From contig NZ_JHQL01000003.1 in NCBI RefSeq assembly GCF_000712975.1, forward strand, positions 1-64,000: a DNA stretch of 64,000 nucleotides. The letters are read 5' to 3'. The first letter of the stretch is position 1; each line of letters opens with the position of its first letter. This stretch comes from Vreelandella neptunia (GTDB taxonomy: Bacteria; Pseudomonadota; Gammaproteobacteria; Pseudomonadales; Halomonadaceae). Both the position numbers and the translations under genes were made by a program. Shown piece after piece: positions 45,974 through 55,541 of the stretch. A model generated the notes under the pieces. That model was not told the DNA's origin. It saw only the letters and a program-made list of their open reading frames with translations, and ran no database searches.

Positions 45974-46651
45974 ATGATTGATTGGCGCGAGATCGATACT
46001 GTCCTACTTGATATGGACGGCACGCTGCTGGATCTGCATTTCGATAGCCATTTCTGGCTAGAGCACTTGCCAAAACGCTATGTTGAACTTCATCAACTGG
46101 ATATCGCGAGCCAAGAAACACTGCGTGCCCGTATTATTGGTGAGCAGGGGACGTTGAACTGGTACAGCCTCGCCTACTGGAGCCGTGAGCTTGGCGTCGA
46201 TATTGTGGCACTGAAGCGTGAAGTGCAGCATCTTATTGGCCTGCGCAGTGATGCACTCGACTTTTTAACCTGGCTGAAGCAAGCCCACCCCCGCGTGGTA
46301 TTGGCCACCAACGCTGACCGTGCCAGCCTTGCGCTTAAATTGCCGCTGACAGGGTTGGAAAACTATCTCGATGCCATCATCTCATCAGAAGACGTCGGGG
46401 CCGCCAAAGAAGAGCAAGCCTTTTGGTTTGCGCTTCAAGAACGTGAGCCATTTGACCCGGCGCGTACGCTATTCATCGATGACAACGCCAACGTGCTCGA
46501 AAGTGCCCATGAATTTGGTATCAAACACTTGCTAGGCATCAAGCAGCCCGATAGCCAGCGGCCTGAGAAAGAGCTGCAAGCGTTTATCGCCCTAGACCGA
46601 TTTGCCCAACTGCTGCCAAACAACCTGCCAGGGCAGCGAGGAGAGCGTTAA
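45974..46651 (+). CDS. yrfG: GMP/IMP nucleotidase YrfG (HAD family)
   Basis: 225 aa from the ATG at 45974, with GGAG upstream. HAD motif I is LLDMDGTLLDL, motif II LATNADRASL, and motif IV FIDDNANVLESA. The TAA overlaps the hslR ATG (TAATG). YrfG dephosphorylates purine nucleoside monophosphates. First gene of a conserved trio with hslR and hslO. A possible -10 (TACAAT) lies in the 70 bp shared with nudE. Confidence 0.92.
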   Translation: MIDWREIDTVLLDMDGTLLDLHFDSHFWLEHLPKRYVELHQLDIASQETLRARIIGEQGTLNWYSLAYWSRELGVDIVALKREVQHLIGLRSDALDFLTWLKQAHPRVVLATNADRASLALKLPLTGLENYLDAIISSEDVGAAKEEQAFWFALQEREPFDPARTLFIDDNANVLESAHEFGIKHLLGIKQPDSQRPEKELQAFIALDRFAQLLPNNLPGQRGER

Positions 46652-47040
46652 TGAGCGAGAGCGTTCGCTTAGATAAGTGGCTATGGGCCGCGCGGTTTTT
46701 TAAAACCCGTGCCCTGGCTAAAAAAGCCATAGAAGGTGGCAAAGTTCACTATGATGGTGGCCGCGCAAAAACTAGCAAAAATGTTGAGCTAGGGGCGATC
46801 ATTCGTGTTCCTCAGGGGTGGGACATTTTTGAGGTGGAAGTAGTCTCGCTTTCTGACCAGCGTCGCGGTGCACCAGAAGCGCGTAAGCTTTACGCTGAAA
46901 CTGAAGACAGTGTACAGCGTCGTGCTAAAGAGACCGAAGCGCGCCGCCTTACCAATGAGGCAATGCAGCACCCGCTTAAACGTCCTGATAAAAAACAGCG
47001 CCGTGATATCCAGCGTTTTCAGCGCCAACAAGGCGATTAA
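46651..47040 (+). CDS. hslR: Heat-shock protein 15, S4-domain ribosome rescue factor
   Basis: 129 aa. S4 RNA-binding domain at the N-terminus (VRLDKWLWAARFFKTRALAKKAIEGG, shown in part), then a basic C-terminal tail rich in Lys and Arg (RPDKKQRRDIQRF). Hsp15 binds free 50S subunits that carry a stalled nascent chain. Starts inside the yrfG stop. Confidence 0.95.
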   Translation: MSESVRLDKWLWAARFFKTRALAKKAIEGGKVHYDGGRAKTSKNVELGAIIRVPQGWDIFEVEVVSLSDQRRGAPEARKLYAETEDSVQRRAKETEARRLTNEAMQHPLKRPDKKQRRDIQRFQRQQGD

Positions 47041-47088
47041 GCACGCGCTTATGCGTTATGCCGGTAGGCTCTCCTCTCTCTTTTTCTA

Positions 47089-47166
47089 CCTGTCGCTTTA
47101 AACTATTGTTTTGAACCGTTGCTTCGGCCTGTTTCTTTGACCTGTTTCTTTGACCTATTTCTCTGA
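47089..47166. repeat. Degenerate 13-bp tandem repeat between hslR and hslO
   Basis: About six units of 12-14 bp. Those at 47128, 47141 and 47154 (CCTGTTTCTTTGA type) are nearly identical; those at 47089, 47103 and 47116 are more diverged. The array ends 10 bp before the hslO ATG, where the ribosome binding site would be. Confidence 0.8.
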
Positions 47167-47176
47167 TGGTTTCCTT

Positions 47177-48052
47177 ATGTCTGATCAAATCCAACGTTTT
47201 ATGTTTGACCAAACCAATGTGCGTGGTGAAATCGTCACGCTTAGCACGGCCTATCATGAAGTGCTTGATCGCCACGCCTACCCGCCAGCGGTTAATGAGC
47301 TGCTAGGTGAGTTACTGGCTGCGGTTGCTTTATTGACCGACACTGTAAAACTAGATGGCACGCTGAGCATTGAGGTGCGTGGCCAAGGGTCGCTCGCACT
47401 ATTAATGGCAGAGTCCAACCCCGGGGGCGAGCTGCGTGCCATTGCACGCATTGCTGAAGACGCGGTATTGCCCAGCGAGCATGCCAACTTTAAAGAGCTG
47501 GTGGGCGAAGGCCAAATTATGATTACTCTCGACCCACGGGAAGGGCATCGCTATCAGGGTATTGTTGCGCTTGACCACGATACGCTAGGCGGCTGCCTGG
47601 AAGCCTACTTCGCCCAGTCAGAGCAGCTACCCACGCGCCTATGGCTGGCGGCTGATGGTGTCCGTGCAGGTGGGTTGCTGCTGCAACGTTTGCCCGATGC
47701 GTCACAAAATCAAGATGTCGATGCCTGGGAACGTAGCGTGCATCTTGCCGACACCATTAAAGCGGAAGAGCTTTTAGGGCTGGAGCAGCGCGAGGTGCTG
47801 TATCGGCTTTATCACGAAGAAACAGTGAGAGTATTTGAGCCGAAGGCGCTGCGCTTTGGCTGCACCTGTTCGCGGGAGCGAATGAGCCATGCGTTATACA
47901 CGCTTGGAGAAGAGGAACTGCGCGATATTTTGCGTGAAGAGGGAGCAATCGATACCCAATGCCACTTTTGCCACACGAAATATCACTACACGGCCGCGGA
48001 TATTGAAATTTTATTAGAAAACCCAGACGCACCACCGCCGGTGATTCACTGA
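47177..48052 (+). CDS. hslO: Redox-regulated chaperone Hsp33
   Basis: 291 aa from the ATG at 47177 ([20 protein letters not shown]). The C-terminal zinc switch CTCSRE and CHFC is intact. Hsp33 is activated by oxidative unfolding and holds aggregating proteins. The site before the ATG is occupied by a pyrimidine-rich tandem repeat, and no clear Shine-Dalgarno is visible (only TGGTTTCC), so translation may be modest or coupled. Confidence 0.95.
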   Translation: MSDQIQRFMFDQTNVRGEIVTLSTAYHEVLDRHAYPPAVNELLGELLAAVALLTDTVKLDGTLSIEVRGQGSLALLMAESNPGGELRAIARIAEDAVLPSEHANFKELVGEGQIMITLDPREGHRYQGIVALDHDTLGGCLEAYFAQSEQLPTRLWLAADGVRAGGLLLQRLPDASQNQDVDAWERSVHLADTIKAEELLGLEQREVLYRLYHEETVRVFEPKALRFGCTCSRERMSHALYTLGEEELRDILREEGAIDTQCHFCHTKYHYTAADIEILLENPDAPPPVIH

Positions 48053-48190
48053 TTCTGTAGTCGTAGATGTTCGCAAAGAAATTGGGCTGTGTCGCGCGCG
48101 GCACTAGTCATAGCAAAGCATATGAGTTACGTGTTAAACGTATGTTTGAAATAAATACTGCGCTGCAACACAAAATGTAGTGCCAGTGTA

Positions 48191-48203
48191 GTAGTTTAAC
48201 TAC
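48191..48203. promoter_or_regulatory. Small palindrome upstream of pckA
   Basis: GTAGT, TTA, ACTAC. It lies about 45 bp before the presumed -10 (CATAAT, 48249-48254, preceded by TG as in extended -10 promoters). It could be an operator; unsupported otherwise. Confidence 0.3.
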
Positions 48204-48248
48204 AAGATATTTGGTCAAAGCCCCGTTTCCTGTGGGCGTTCTTTTTGC

Positions 48249-48336
48249 CATAATGCGCCGGACTTCAGCGCACTCAGCCCGTAGTTATTGGAAACAATAC
48301 CGGGCTGAGATGATTTCTCAAGGCGTCGGCGACGCC
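48249..48336 (+). promoter_or_regulatory. pckA promoter region and structured leader
   Basis: This is the informative part of the 311-bp gene-free stretch 48053-48363. TGC-CATAAT looks like an extended -10 box. The leader then carries two hairpins: CTCAGCCCG (48273-48281) with CGGGCTGAG (48301-48309), extended inside by ATTG/CAAT around GAAA; and GGCGTC, GGC, GACGCC (48322-48336), ending 27 bp before the start codon. The rest of the stretch (48053-48190) shows nothing I can name. Confidence 0.55.
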
Positions 48337-48363
48337 CGGTAAATTCGAGACCCAGGAATCGAC

Positions 48364-49920
48364 ATGACCACGACTCAAGCCGCTCTCCAAGCCCACGTTA
48401 ATCTTAGCAGCGCCGAACTTATCGAGCGCGCCGTGGCCCGTGGTGAAGGCCGCCTGTCGGCTAACGGTGCGCTGGTGGTAAACACCGGCCTGCGCACAGG
48501 GCGTTCACCTAAAGATCGCTATATCGTCGACGAGCCATCCACTCGCGATAGCATCGACTGGGGCAGCGTGAATCGCCCGTTTGATGCTGAAAAATTCTCA
48601 GCGCTTTGGGCTCGTGTAGAAGATTATCTGGGTAGCCGTGAGCATTTCGTGGCTGAGCTGCATGTAGGCAGCGATAACACGCACTACTTGCCCGTCCGTG
48701 TGTCCACTGAAACCGCTTGGCAAAATCTGTTTGGCCGCACTATGTTCGTGCGTCCGCAGGTTTACAACACTGCGGCTAAAGAAGAGTGGACGATTCTGAA
48801 CGCAGCGGGTTTTGAGTGTGACCCAAGTCGCGACGGCACCAACTCTGATGGCTGTGTCATCATCAACTTTGCCGAGCGCAAAGTGCTGATTGCCGGTATG
48901 CGCTACGCTGGTGAAATGAAGAAAGCCATGTTCTCGGTGCAGAATTACCTGTTGCCAGAAGCCGACGTATTGCCGATGCACTGCTCTGCGAACGTGGGTG
49001 AAGACGGTGAAACCTGCCTGTTCTTCGGTCTCTCGGGTACTGGTAAAACCACACTGTCTGCAGATCAGGCTCGTTACCTGATTGGTGATGATGAGCACGC
49101 CTGGGGCGATGGCATTGTGTTCAACATGGAAGGCGGCTGCTACGCCAAGTGTATCGACCTTTCTGAGAAGAACGAGCCGGTTATTTGGAACGCCATTAAG
49201 TTTGGTACCGTGCTGGAAAACGTTGTTCTTGATGATCGTCGTGAGCCTGATTACGCCGATGACAGCCTGACGCAGAACTCCCGTGCTGCTTACCCACTAG
49301 AGCACGTTGAGAAGCGCGTACCGGAAAATCTGGCCGGCGAGCCGAATGCCATTGTTTTCCTGACCTGCGATATGTCCGGTGTTCTGCCGCCCGTGTCGGT
49401 TCTTTCTAAAGAAGCCGCTGCGTATCACTTCTTGTCTGGCTACACCGCGAAAGTGGGCTCGACTGAAATGGGCTCTTCAGAAGGCTTGGCCGCTACGTTC
49501 TCTACTTGCTTTGGTGCACCCTTCTTCCCGCGTCCGGCGCGTGAATACGCTGACTTGCTTATCAAGCGGGTTGAGAAGAAAGATGCTCAGGTTTATCTCG
49601 TCAACACCGGTTGGACAGGTGGTGCCTACGGCGAAGGTGGCTCGCGTTTCTCTATCCCGACGACGCGCGCTATTATCAGCGCTATTCAGTCTGGCATGCT
49701 GCGCGATGTTGAAACCAAGCTTGTTGAAGGTTTAAACCTGCAAGTGCCGGTAGCGGTGCCAGGTGTAGACTCTAGCCTGCTCAATCCTCGCGAAACGTGG
49801 GCAGACAAAGATGCTTACGATCGTCACCTGCAAGACCTTGCTACCAAATTCGTTGATAACTTCAAGAAGTTTGAAGGTGTTAATGACGCAATTATCAAAG
49901 CAGGCCCGCAGTTAACCTAA
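48364..49920 (+). CDS. pckA: Phosphoenolpyruvate carboxykinase (ATP)
   Basis: 518 aa. [14 protein letters not shown] near the N-terminus, kinase-1a motif [13 protein letters not shown], metal motif DDEHAW and [12 protein letters not shown] are family signatures. It converts oxaloacetate to phosphoenolpyruvate for gluconeogenesis. AGGAA lies about 6 nt before the ATG. Downstream of hslO as in E. coli, but separated by its own promoter and leader. Confidence 0.97.
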   Translation: MTTTQAALQAHVNLSSAELIERAVARGEGRLSANGALVVNTGLRTGRSPKDRYIVDEPSTRDSIDWGSVNRPFDAEKFSALWARVEDYLGSREHFVAELHVGSDNTHYLPVRVSTETAWQNLFGRTMFVRPQVYNTAAKEEWTILNAAGFECDPSRDGTNSDGCVIINFAERKVLIAGMRYAGEMKKAMFSVQNYLLPEADVLPMHCSANVGEDGETCLFFGLSGTGKTTLSADQARYLIGDDEHAWGDGIVFNMEGGCYAKCIDLSEKNEPVIWNAIKFGTVLENVVLDDRREPDYADDSLTQNSRAAYPLEHVEKRVPENLAGEPNAIVFLTCDMSGVLPPVSVLSKEAAAYHFLSGYTAKVGSTEMGSSEGLAATFSTCFGAPFFPRPAREYADLLIKRVEKKDAQVYLVNTGWTGGAYGEGGSRFSIPTTRAIISAIQSGMLRDVETKLVEGLNLQVPVAVPGVDSSLLNPRETWADKDAYDRHLQDLATKFVDNFKKFEGVNDAIIKAGPQLT

Positions 49921-49973
49921 TTTGCACATCTGAGGGGAAGTTGTCGAACGTTTGGACAACTAAGTAGTCAGAG

Positions 49974-50004
49974 TGGGGCAGCGCGAAAGCGCTGCCCCAT
50001 TTTT
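49974..50004 (+). terminator. Intrinsic terminator of pckA
   Basis: TGGGGCAGCGC, loop GAAA, GCGCTGCCCCA, TTTTT. Perfect 11-bp stem. Confidence 0.96.
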
Positions 50005-50042
50005 ATTATTTAGTCCCCTTACTTTTTTGATGGGAGTTATGG

Positions 50043-50540
50043 ATGAAGCGTCGACACTTTTTAGGTCTTGCTGGTTTGACCGGGCTAGTGGGTGTTATTC
50101 CTGGCGTATCGTTTGGCTTCCCTCGCTTGAATCTTGAGGCAGCTCCAGGTCTTGAAAAGCTTGAGTTAAGCGAAGACGAATGGCGTGAACGCTTATCCGA
50201 TGAAGCGTTCAACGTGCTGCGTAAAGAAAGGACCGAGTATGCGTTTTCCAGCCCTCTTGATGAAGAAGAAAGGGAAGGCGAATACCGCTGTGCAGGGTGC
50301 GATCTGCTGCTGTTCACTAGTGCAATGAAGTATGACTCGCGCACTGGTTGGCCGAGCTTTTTTGAGCATGTCGAAGGCCACCTACTGACCAAATTAGATT
50401 TCAAAATGATATGGCCCCGCACTGAATACCACTGCGCCCGCTGCGGCGGCCACCAAGGCCACGTCTTTGGTGATGGACCAGAGCCCACTGGCTTACGCTG
50501 GTGCAACAACGGCGACGCATTACGGTTTGTGCCCGCGTAA
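50043..50540 (+). CDS. msrB: Exported peptide-methionine (R)-S-oxide reductase (MsrB)
   Basis: 165 aa. Zinc Cys pairs CAGC (83, 86) and CARC (131, 134), RTGWPSF, GHVFGDGP and catalytic Cys154 in RWCNNGDALRF show MsrB. The N-terminus MKRRHFLGLAGLTGLVG looks like a twin-arginine export signal, so it probably repairs oxidised methionine in the periplasm rather than the cytoplasm. A second Cys for recycling is not obvious. GGGAG lies upstream of the ATG. Stands alone between pckA and tex. Confidence 0.9.
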   Translation: MKRRHFLGLAGLTGLVGVIPGVSFGFPRLNLEAAPGLEKLELSEDEWRERLSDEAFNVLRKERTEYAFSSPLDEEEREGEYRCAGCDLLLFTSAMKYDSRTGWPSFFEHVEGHLLTKLDFKMIWPRTEYHCARCGGHQGHVFGDGPEPTGLRWCNNGDALRFVPA

Positions 50541-50741
50541 GGCTCTCCCACGAATGCTGCGGTGCCGGGTGGGTTGGCGTGCGACGTGGCGGCTGCACAG
50601 TCGCAGGTGCAACATGTAGCGCTGCCAGGGTGGTGGGTGTATTTCCGGGCAGCCTTTCCCACTGTGGCCAATTCATGCCAGTAACGTGCGATTGTGGTAC
50701 CTTGTCGGCACCTCGAATGCTGCATGAGTTAGTTGCACGTT

Positions 50742-53129
50742 ATGGATGTCAAACAACGTATTATTTTACGCTTAGCCACTGAGCTAAACGTACGACCTGA
50801 ACAGGTCTCCGCCACGGTAGAGCTTCTGGATGGTGGCGCTACCGTGCCATTTATTGCCCGTTACCGTAAAGAGGTAACAGGCGCCCTTGATGATAGTCAG
50901 CTGCGTCAGTTAGATGAGCGACTGCGCTATTTGCGCGAGTTGGAAGAGCGCCGTGACGCTGTACTGTCAGCTATTGATGAGCAAGGCAAGCTGGATGCCT
51001 CTCTAAAAGCGTCCATTCAGGCAGCCGAAACCAAGCAGCGCCTGGAAGATTTATACCTGCCATTTAAGAAAAAGCGCCGCACTAAAGCACAAATCGCCCG
51101 TGAAGCAGGGCTAGAGCCACTGGCTGATGCCCTACTGGACAACCCTGCGCTTAACCCTGAAAGCGAAGCAGCGCAGTACCTGCGTCCTGCCGAAGGTGAT
51201 ATTCCCGCCATTGAAGATGCCAAAGCTGCCCTGGATGGTGCTAAGCAAATTCTCATGGAGCGCTTCGCTGAAGACCCCGAGCTAATCGGTCGTCTTCGTG
51301 AACGGTTATGGCAAGAGGGCGAATTAAGCGCCCGCGTGCTTGATGGCAAACAGCAGGAGGGTGCGAAGTTTTCTGATTACTTTGAACATGACGAAAAGCT
51401 CGCTAAAGTACCTTCACACCGTGCGCTTGCCATGTTCCGTGGCCGCAATGAAGGCATTTTAAGCCTGTCAATTCGCTTGCCTGGTGAAGAGGACGCGCCG
51501 ATTCACCCAGCCCAAGTGGCTATTGCCAAACAAGTAGGAATTAGCGATGAAGGACGTCCCGCCGACAAATGGTTGAGTGAAGTTGTGCGCTGGACGTGGC
51601 GTGTAAAACTCTACACTGCGCTTGAAACCGAGCTGCTGGGACGTCTGCGCGAGCAGGCAGAGCTAACCGCTATCGACGTATTTGCTGCTAATTTGAAAGA
51701 TCTTTTGTTGGCAGCGCCTGCTGGGCAGAAGGTCACCTTAGCTATTGACCCAGGCTTAAGAACCGGCTGCAAAGTGGCGGTGGTGGATGCGACTGGGCAG
51801 TTTATCGACCAAGCGACGATTTACCCCCATGCGCCACAGAATCGCTGGGATGAATCGCTTAATGTGCTCGCTAAATTGGTTAAGCAGCACGGTGTTCAGC
51901 TGATTGCCGTGGGCAATGGCACGGCCAGTCGTGAAACTGACAAGCTAGCAGGCGATCTGCTGAAAGCACTAGCACCCGAGCACCGGTTAAGTAAAGTGAT
52001 GGTGTCTGAGGCAGGGGCGTCAGTTTATTCAGCGTCGGAATACGCCTCTCGCGAGCTGCCGGATCTTGATGTCACCATACGTGGTGCTGTCTCTATTGCC
52101 CGACGCCTGCAAGACCCGCTGGCAGAGCTGGTAAAGATTGAGCCGAAATCTATTGGCGTTGGTCAGTACCAGCACGATGTTTCCCAGGTGCAGCTCTCAC
52201 GCAGTCTAGAAGTCGTGATAGAAGATTGTGTTAACGCGGTGGGGGTCGATCTCAACACTGCCTCTAGTGCGCTGCTTTCTCGCGTTGCTGGGTTAAGTGC
52301 TGCCATTGCTGAAAATATTGTTGCCCAACGTAACGTTCAAGGGGCCTTCAAAAGCCGTAAAGAGCTGTTGGAAGTTAGTCGTCTTGGGCCAAAAACATTT
52401 GAGCAGTGTGCTGGTTTTTTGCGTATCAGTAATGCCGAAAATCCGCTTGATGCCAGTGCCGTTCACCCCGAGGCTTACACCTTGGTAGAGCGTATCGCCA
52501 AGCAGAACAGCCGTGATATTAAAGGGCTGATTGGTGATAGTGCGACGCTAAAAGCACTGAAACCCGCCGATTTCGCCGATGAGCGTTTTGGTGTTCCTAC
52601 CGTCAGCGATATTCTCAAAGAACTGGATAAGCCTGGCCGTGACCCGCGCCCTGAGTTTAAAGCGGCTGAATTCCGTGAAGGCGTCGAAACACTTAAAGAT
52701 CTGACGTTAGGCATGGTGCTGGAAGGAACGGTTACTAACGTGACCCACTTCGGAGCTTTCGTCGATGTGGGCGTTCACCAAGATGGACTCGTGCATATTT
52801 CAGCGCTGTCGGATCGTTTTATTGATGATCCACGTAGCATCGTGAAAGCAGGCGATATCGTTACTGTTAAGGTGATGAGCGTAGATATCCCCCGCAAGCG
52901 GGTAGGCCTTTCAATGCGTTTGGATGATGAGCCAGAGCAGGCGCAAACAGCATCAAGTTCCACCAACGACGAGCCTCGCAAGCCTGTGCGTAGTAGCCAA
53001 CGGTCGGCTAGTGCTGGGCAGAATGGTCGCGGACAGAGCGGTCAACGCCAAGGCGGAAAGCCCAGCGAAGCACCTGCTGCCATGGGCGCGCTCGGCGCAG
53101 CCCTGCTTAAAGCAAAGCAGGGCAAATAG
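50742..53129 (+). CDS. tex: Tex-family S1 RNA-binding transcription accessory protein
   Basis: 795 aa from the ATG at 50742. Tex N-terminal helices (GGATVPFIARYRKEVTG), YqgF-like nuclease fold (LAIDPGLRTGCKVAVVD), helix-hairpin-helix (GVDLNTASSALLSRVAGLS) and C-terminal S1 domain (VTNVTHFGAFVDVGVHQDGL). The tail of about 60 residues is Ser/Gln/Gly-rich. Tex binds RNA and affects transcription; its exact role is unclear. Confidence 0.95.
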   Translation: MDVKQRIILRLATELNVRPEQVSATVELLDGGATVPFIARYRKEVTGALDDSQLRQLDERLRYLRELEERRDAVLSAIDEQGKLDASLKASIQAAETKQRLEDLYLPFKKKRRTKAQIAREAGLEPLADALLDNPALNPESEAAQYLRPAEGDIPAIEDAKAALDGAKQILMERFAEDPELIGRLRERLWQEGELSARVLDGKQQEGAKFSDYFEHDEKLAKVPSHRALAMFRGRNEGILSLSIRLPGEEDAPIHPAQVAIAKQVGISDEGRPADKWLSEVVRWTWRVKLYTALETELLGRLREQAELTAIDVFAANLKDLLLAAPAGQKVTLAIDPGLRTGCKVAVVDATGQFIDQATIYPHAPQNRWDESLNVLAKLVKQHGVQLIAVGNGTASRETDKLAGDLLKALAPEHRLSKVMVSEAGASVYSASEYASRELPDLDVTIRGAVSIARRLQDPLAELVKIEPKSIGVGQYQHDVSQVQLSRSLEVVIEDCVNAVGVDLNTASSALLSRVAGLSAAIAENIVAQRNVQGAFKSRKELLEVSRLGPKTFEQCAGFLRISNAENPLDASAVHPEAYTLVERIAKQNSRDIKGLIGDSATLKALKPADFADERFGVPTVSDILKELDKPGRDPRPEFKAAEFREGVETLKDLTLGMVLEGTVTNVTHFGAFVDVGVHQDGLVHISALSDRFIDDPRSIVKAGDIVTVKVMSVDIPRKRVGLSMRLDDEPEQAQTASSSTNDEPRKPVRSSQRSASAGQNGRGQSGQRQGGKPSEAPAAMGALGAALLKAKQGK

Positions 53130-53227
53130 TCGCGCGTCTTGAATATTTAACGGTTGCCGCCATATCCTGCTTTCTATTCTCGGTAAAAAACGTAATAAAC
53201 CACATGGCGAAGCCAACTGAATTCAAC

Positions 53228-53250
53228 AAGGCCTGCTTTAAGCAGGCCTT
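53228..53250 (+). terminator. Inverted repeat between tex and gshA
   Basis: AAGGCCTGCT, TTA, AGCAGGCCTT: perfect 10-bp arms. There is no T tract, and it ends only 6 bp before the gshA ribosome binding site. It may be a terminator of tex or a translational control hairpin for gshA. Confidence 0.6.
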
Positions 53251-53270
53251 ACTAACAAGGAGTGTTCACC

Positions 53271-54911
53271 TTGTCTGAACCTCTCACTGTGCCATCTGCG
53301 CTGACCGCTCAGGTAGACCGTTTGCTTCCCAGTGCGCGCTTAGGGCGTTTAGGCCGCCTGCGTCGCGGTTTGGAAAAAGAGGGCCTACGCGTTGACGCTA
53401 ACGGCCATATTGCTCAAACACCGCATCCGTACGCGCTGGGTTCGAAATTAACCCACCCACATATCACTACGGACTACTCCGAAGCACTACTGGAATACAT
53501 CACGCCAGTGTATTCAGAGCCAAAGGAAGCATTGGCCTTTTTATCCGACCTGCACACATTTACTTATCACCACTTAGAAAACGAGTGGATCTGGCCAGGC
53601 AGTATGCCGTCGCGACTTTCCGGTAACGATAGCGTCCCGATTGCCGACTACGGTAGCTCCAATGTGGGCACAATGAAGCATGTTTACCGTAAAGGGCTAG
53701 ATGTGCGCTATGGCCGTATTATGCAGGCTATTGCTGGAGTGCATTACAACGTATCGCTACCAGAAGATATGTGGCACGCCTTACGTGAGCTTGAAAAAGC
53801 CACCAACATCCCTTTTAACGATTACCGCTCTACGCGCTACTTCGGCATGATTCGGCATTTTCGTCGGCATAGCTGGCTGCTGCTTTACCTATTCGGTGCA
53901 TCACCCGCCATCGATAAAAGCTTTTTACCGACAGGCAACGTGCCAGAAAAACTTCAGTCGCTGAGCGATGACACTTATTACGCCCCCTATGCGACCACGT
54001 TGCGTATGTCGGATTTGGGTTACCAGAACAAAGTGCAGTCACAGCTTAAGATCTGCTTTAACTCGCTGTCTAATTACGTTAATACGTTGCGGCACGCTAT
54101 TTCAACGCCGTGGCCAGATTATGAAAAATTGGGCGTGAAGAACGGCGATGAGTGGCAGCAGCTGAATGCCAATATTTTGCAGATTGAAAACGAATACTAT
54201 AGCGATATCCGCCCCAAACGAGTTGCTAAGCATAACGAAACGCCCAGTCAGGCGCTTGAAGCGCGAGGGGTAGAGTACATCGAAGTGCGCTGCCTGGATC
54301 TCAATCCATTTGATCCGTTGGGTGTCACTGAAGACCAAATGCGTTTTGTGGATACATTTTTAATGTGGTGTCTATTAAGCGATAGCCCATGGATTTCAGA
54401 CGAAGAGTGCGACCGCTTAGACGACAATCGTCGCTTAGTGGTAGAGCGTGGGCGTGACCCTGCGTTAAGCCTGGTGCACAACGGCAAAGCAACGTCTGTT
54501 CGCGAGTGGGGTGAGCAAATCTTTGCTGAAATGGCCGAGGTAGCACGTCTGCTAGACGCGGTAGAAGAAGACGCTCCTCATGCCGCGGCATTGGCTGGGT
54601 TGGCACCACTGCTGAAAGATCCATCGCTGACTCCCTCAGCGCAATTGCTGACGCGTCTTGAAGCGGGCAATGGCTCACTTAGCGATACGCTGTTGCACTT
54701 AGCTCAAGAGCAGGCCAACAAGCTTAAATCTACGCCCATGCTGCGTTCTCGTGAGGCACTACTTGCTCAGTTAATCGAAACCTCACACCAACAGCAGCAC
54801 GATATTGAAGCGGCTGATCAAGAGAGCTTTAGTGAGTTTCTAAGCACTTATTTTGCCAAAGCGCGTGAATCCAGAGTGCTGTCGGCTATTTCACCAGAGG
54901 ATGGTCAATGA
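53271..54911 (+). CDS. gshA: Glutamate-cysteine ligase
   Basis: 546 aa from a TTG at 53271. AAGGAG (53257-53262) is 8 nt upstream, whereas the in-frame GTG at 53262 lies inside that site. Family motifs include RRGLEKEGLRV, THPHITTDYSEALLEYITP and GSSNVGTMKHVYRKGL. It makes gamma-glutamylcysteine, the first step of glutathione synthesis. Its TGA overlaps the dsbB ATG (ATGA), so cytoplasmic thiol synthesis and periplasmic disulfide formation are translationally linked here. Confidence 0.94.
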   Translation: MSEPLTVPSALTAQVDRLLPSARLGRLGRLRRGLEKEGLRVDANGHIAQTPHPYALGSKLTHPHITTDYSEALLEYITPVYSEPKEALAFLSDLHTFTYHHLENEWIWPGSMPSRLSGNDSVPIADYGSSNVGTMKHVYRKGLDVRYGRIMQAIAGVHYNVSLPEDMWHALRELEKATNIPFNDYRSTRYFGMIRHFRRHSWLLLYLFGASPAIDKSFLPTGNVPEKLQSLSDDTYYAPYATTLRMSDLGYQNKVQSQLKICFNSLSNYVNTLRHAISTPWPDYEKLGVKNGDEWQQLNANILQIENEYYSDIRPKRVAKHNETPSQALEARGVEYIEVRCLDLNPFDPLGVTEDQMRFVDTFLMWCLLSDSPWISDEECDRLDDNRRLVVERGRDPALSLVHNGKATSVREWGEQIFAEMAEVARLLDAVEEDAPHAAALAGLAPLLKDPSLTPSAQLLTRLEAGNGSLSDTLLHLAQEQANKLKSTPMLRSREALLAQLIETSHQQQHDIEAADQESFSEFLSTYFAKARESRVLSAISPEDGQ

Positions 54912-55408
54912 CCTCATTAGCTGTACGCCCCATCGCGTTAGCGGGGTTTGTCTTTTGTGTATTGATGATGGCAGTTGCCTTAGGGCTTGAGCATATTATG
55001 GGCCTGGAACCCTGTCCGCTGTGTATTTTTCAGCGGGTAGCGGTCATAGCTACTGGGTTAGTATTAGCTATTGCCGCCCTTCATAACCCTAACGGTGCAC
55101 TAGGCAAAGCTATTTATGGTGTGCTTGGACTAGCCGCAGCGGGCACTGGCGCTTTTATTGCAGGTAGGCATGTATGGCTTCAGGGGTTGCCCGCCGATGA
55201 AGTGCCGACGTGTGGGCCTGGTCTTGAGTATATGATGGATATACTGCCCATGCAGGAAGTGGTTGCTATGGTGCTTACGGGCTCAGGAGAGTGCGCTGAA
55301 ATCGACTTTATGTTCCTGGGACTGTCACTGCCTGCCTGGACCTTAATCGGCTTTTTATTGCTTGCTATCGCACCTCTACGTATTCTATGGGGTGTAAAGA
55401 AATATTAA
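54908..55408 (+). CDS. dsbB: Disulfide bond formation protein DsbB
   Basis: 166 aa with four TM helices. First redox pair Cys36-Cys39 in EPCPLCIFQR; second pair in PTCGPGLEY and GSGECAEIDF. DsbB reoxidises DsbA and passes electrons to quinone. Starts within the gshA stop codon. Confidence 0.94.
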   Translation: MTSLAVRPIALAGFVFCVLMMAVALGLEHIMGLEPCPLCIFQRVAVIATGLVLAIAALHNPNGALGKAIYGVLGLAAAGTGAFIAGRHVWLQGLPADEVPTCGPGLEYMMDILPMQEVVAMVLTGSGECAEIDFMFLGLSLPAWTLIGFLLLAIAPLRILWGVKKY

Positions 55409-55541
55409 AAAAGTGCTAAGGTTAGAGCCGGTTGATTGGTATCTTTTTATTAAGTAAATCGTACCCGCCAGGATTGACAGGTGACTAAGGACGCGCGAGT
55501 CTAACCCTGTTAAAGGCGGCTACAAGCAAGGAGAAGGCCCC

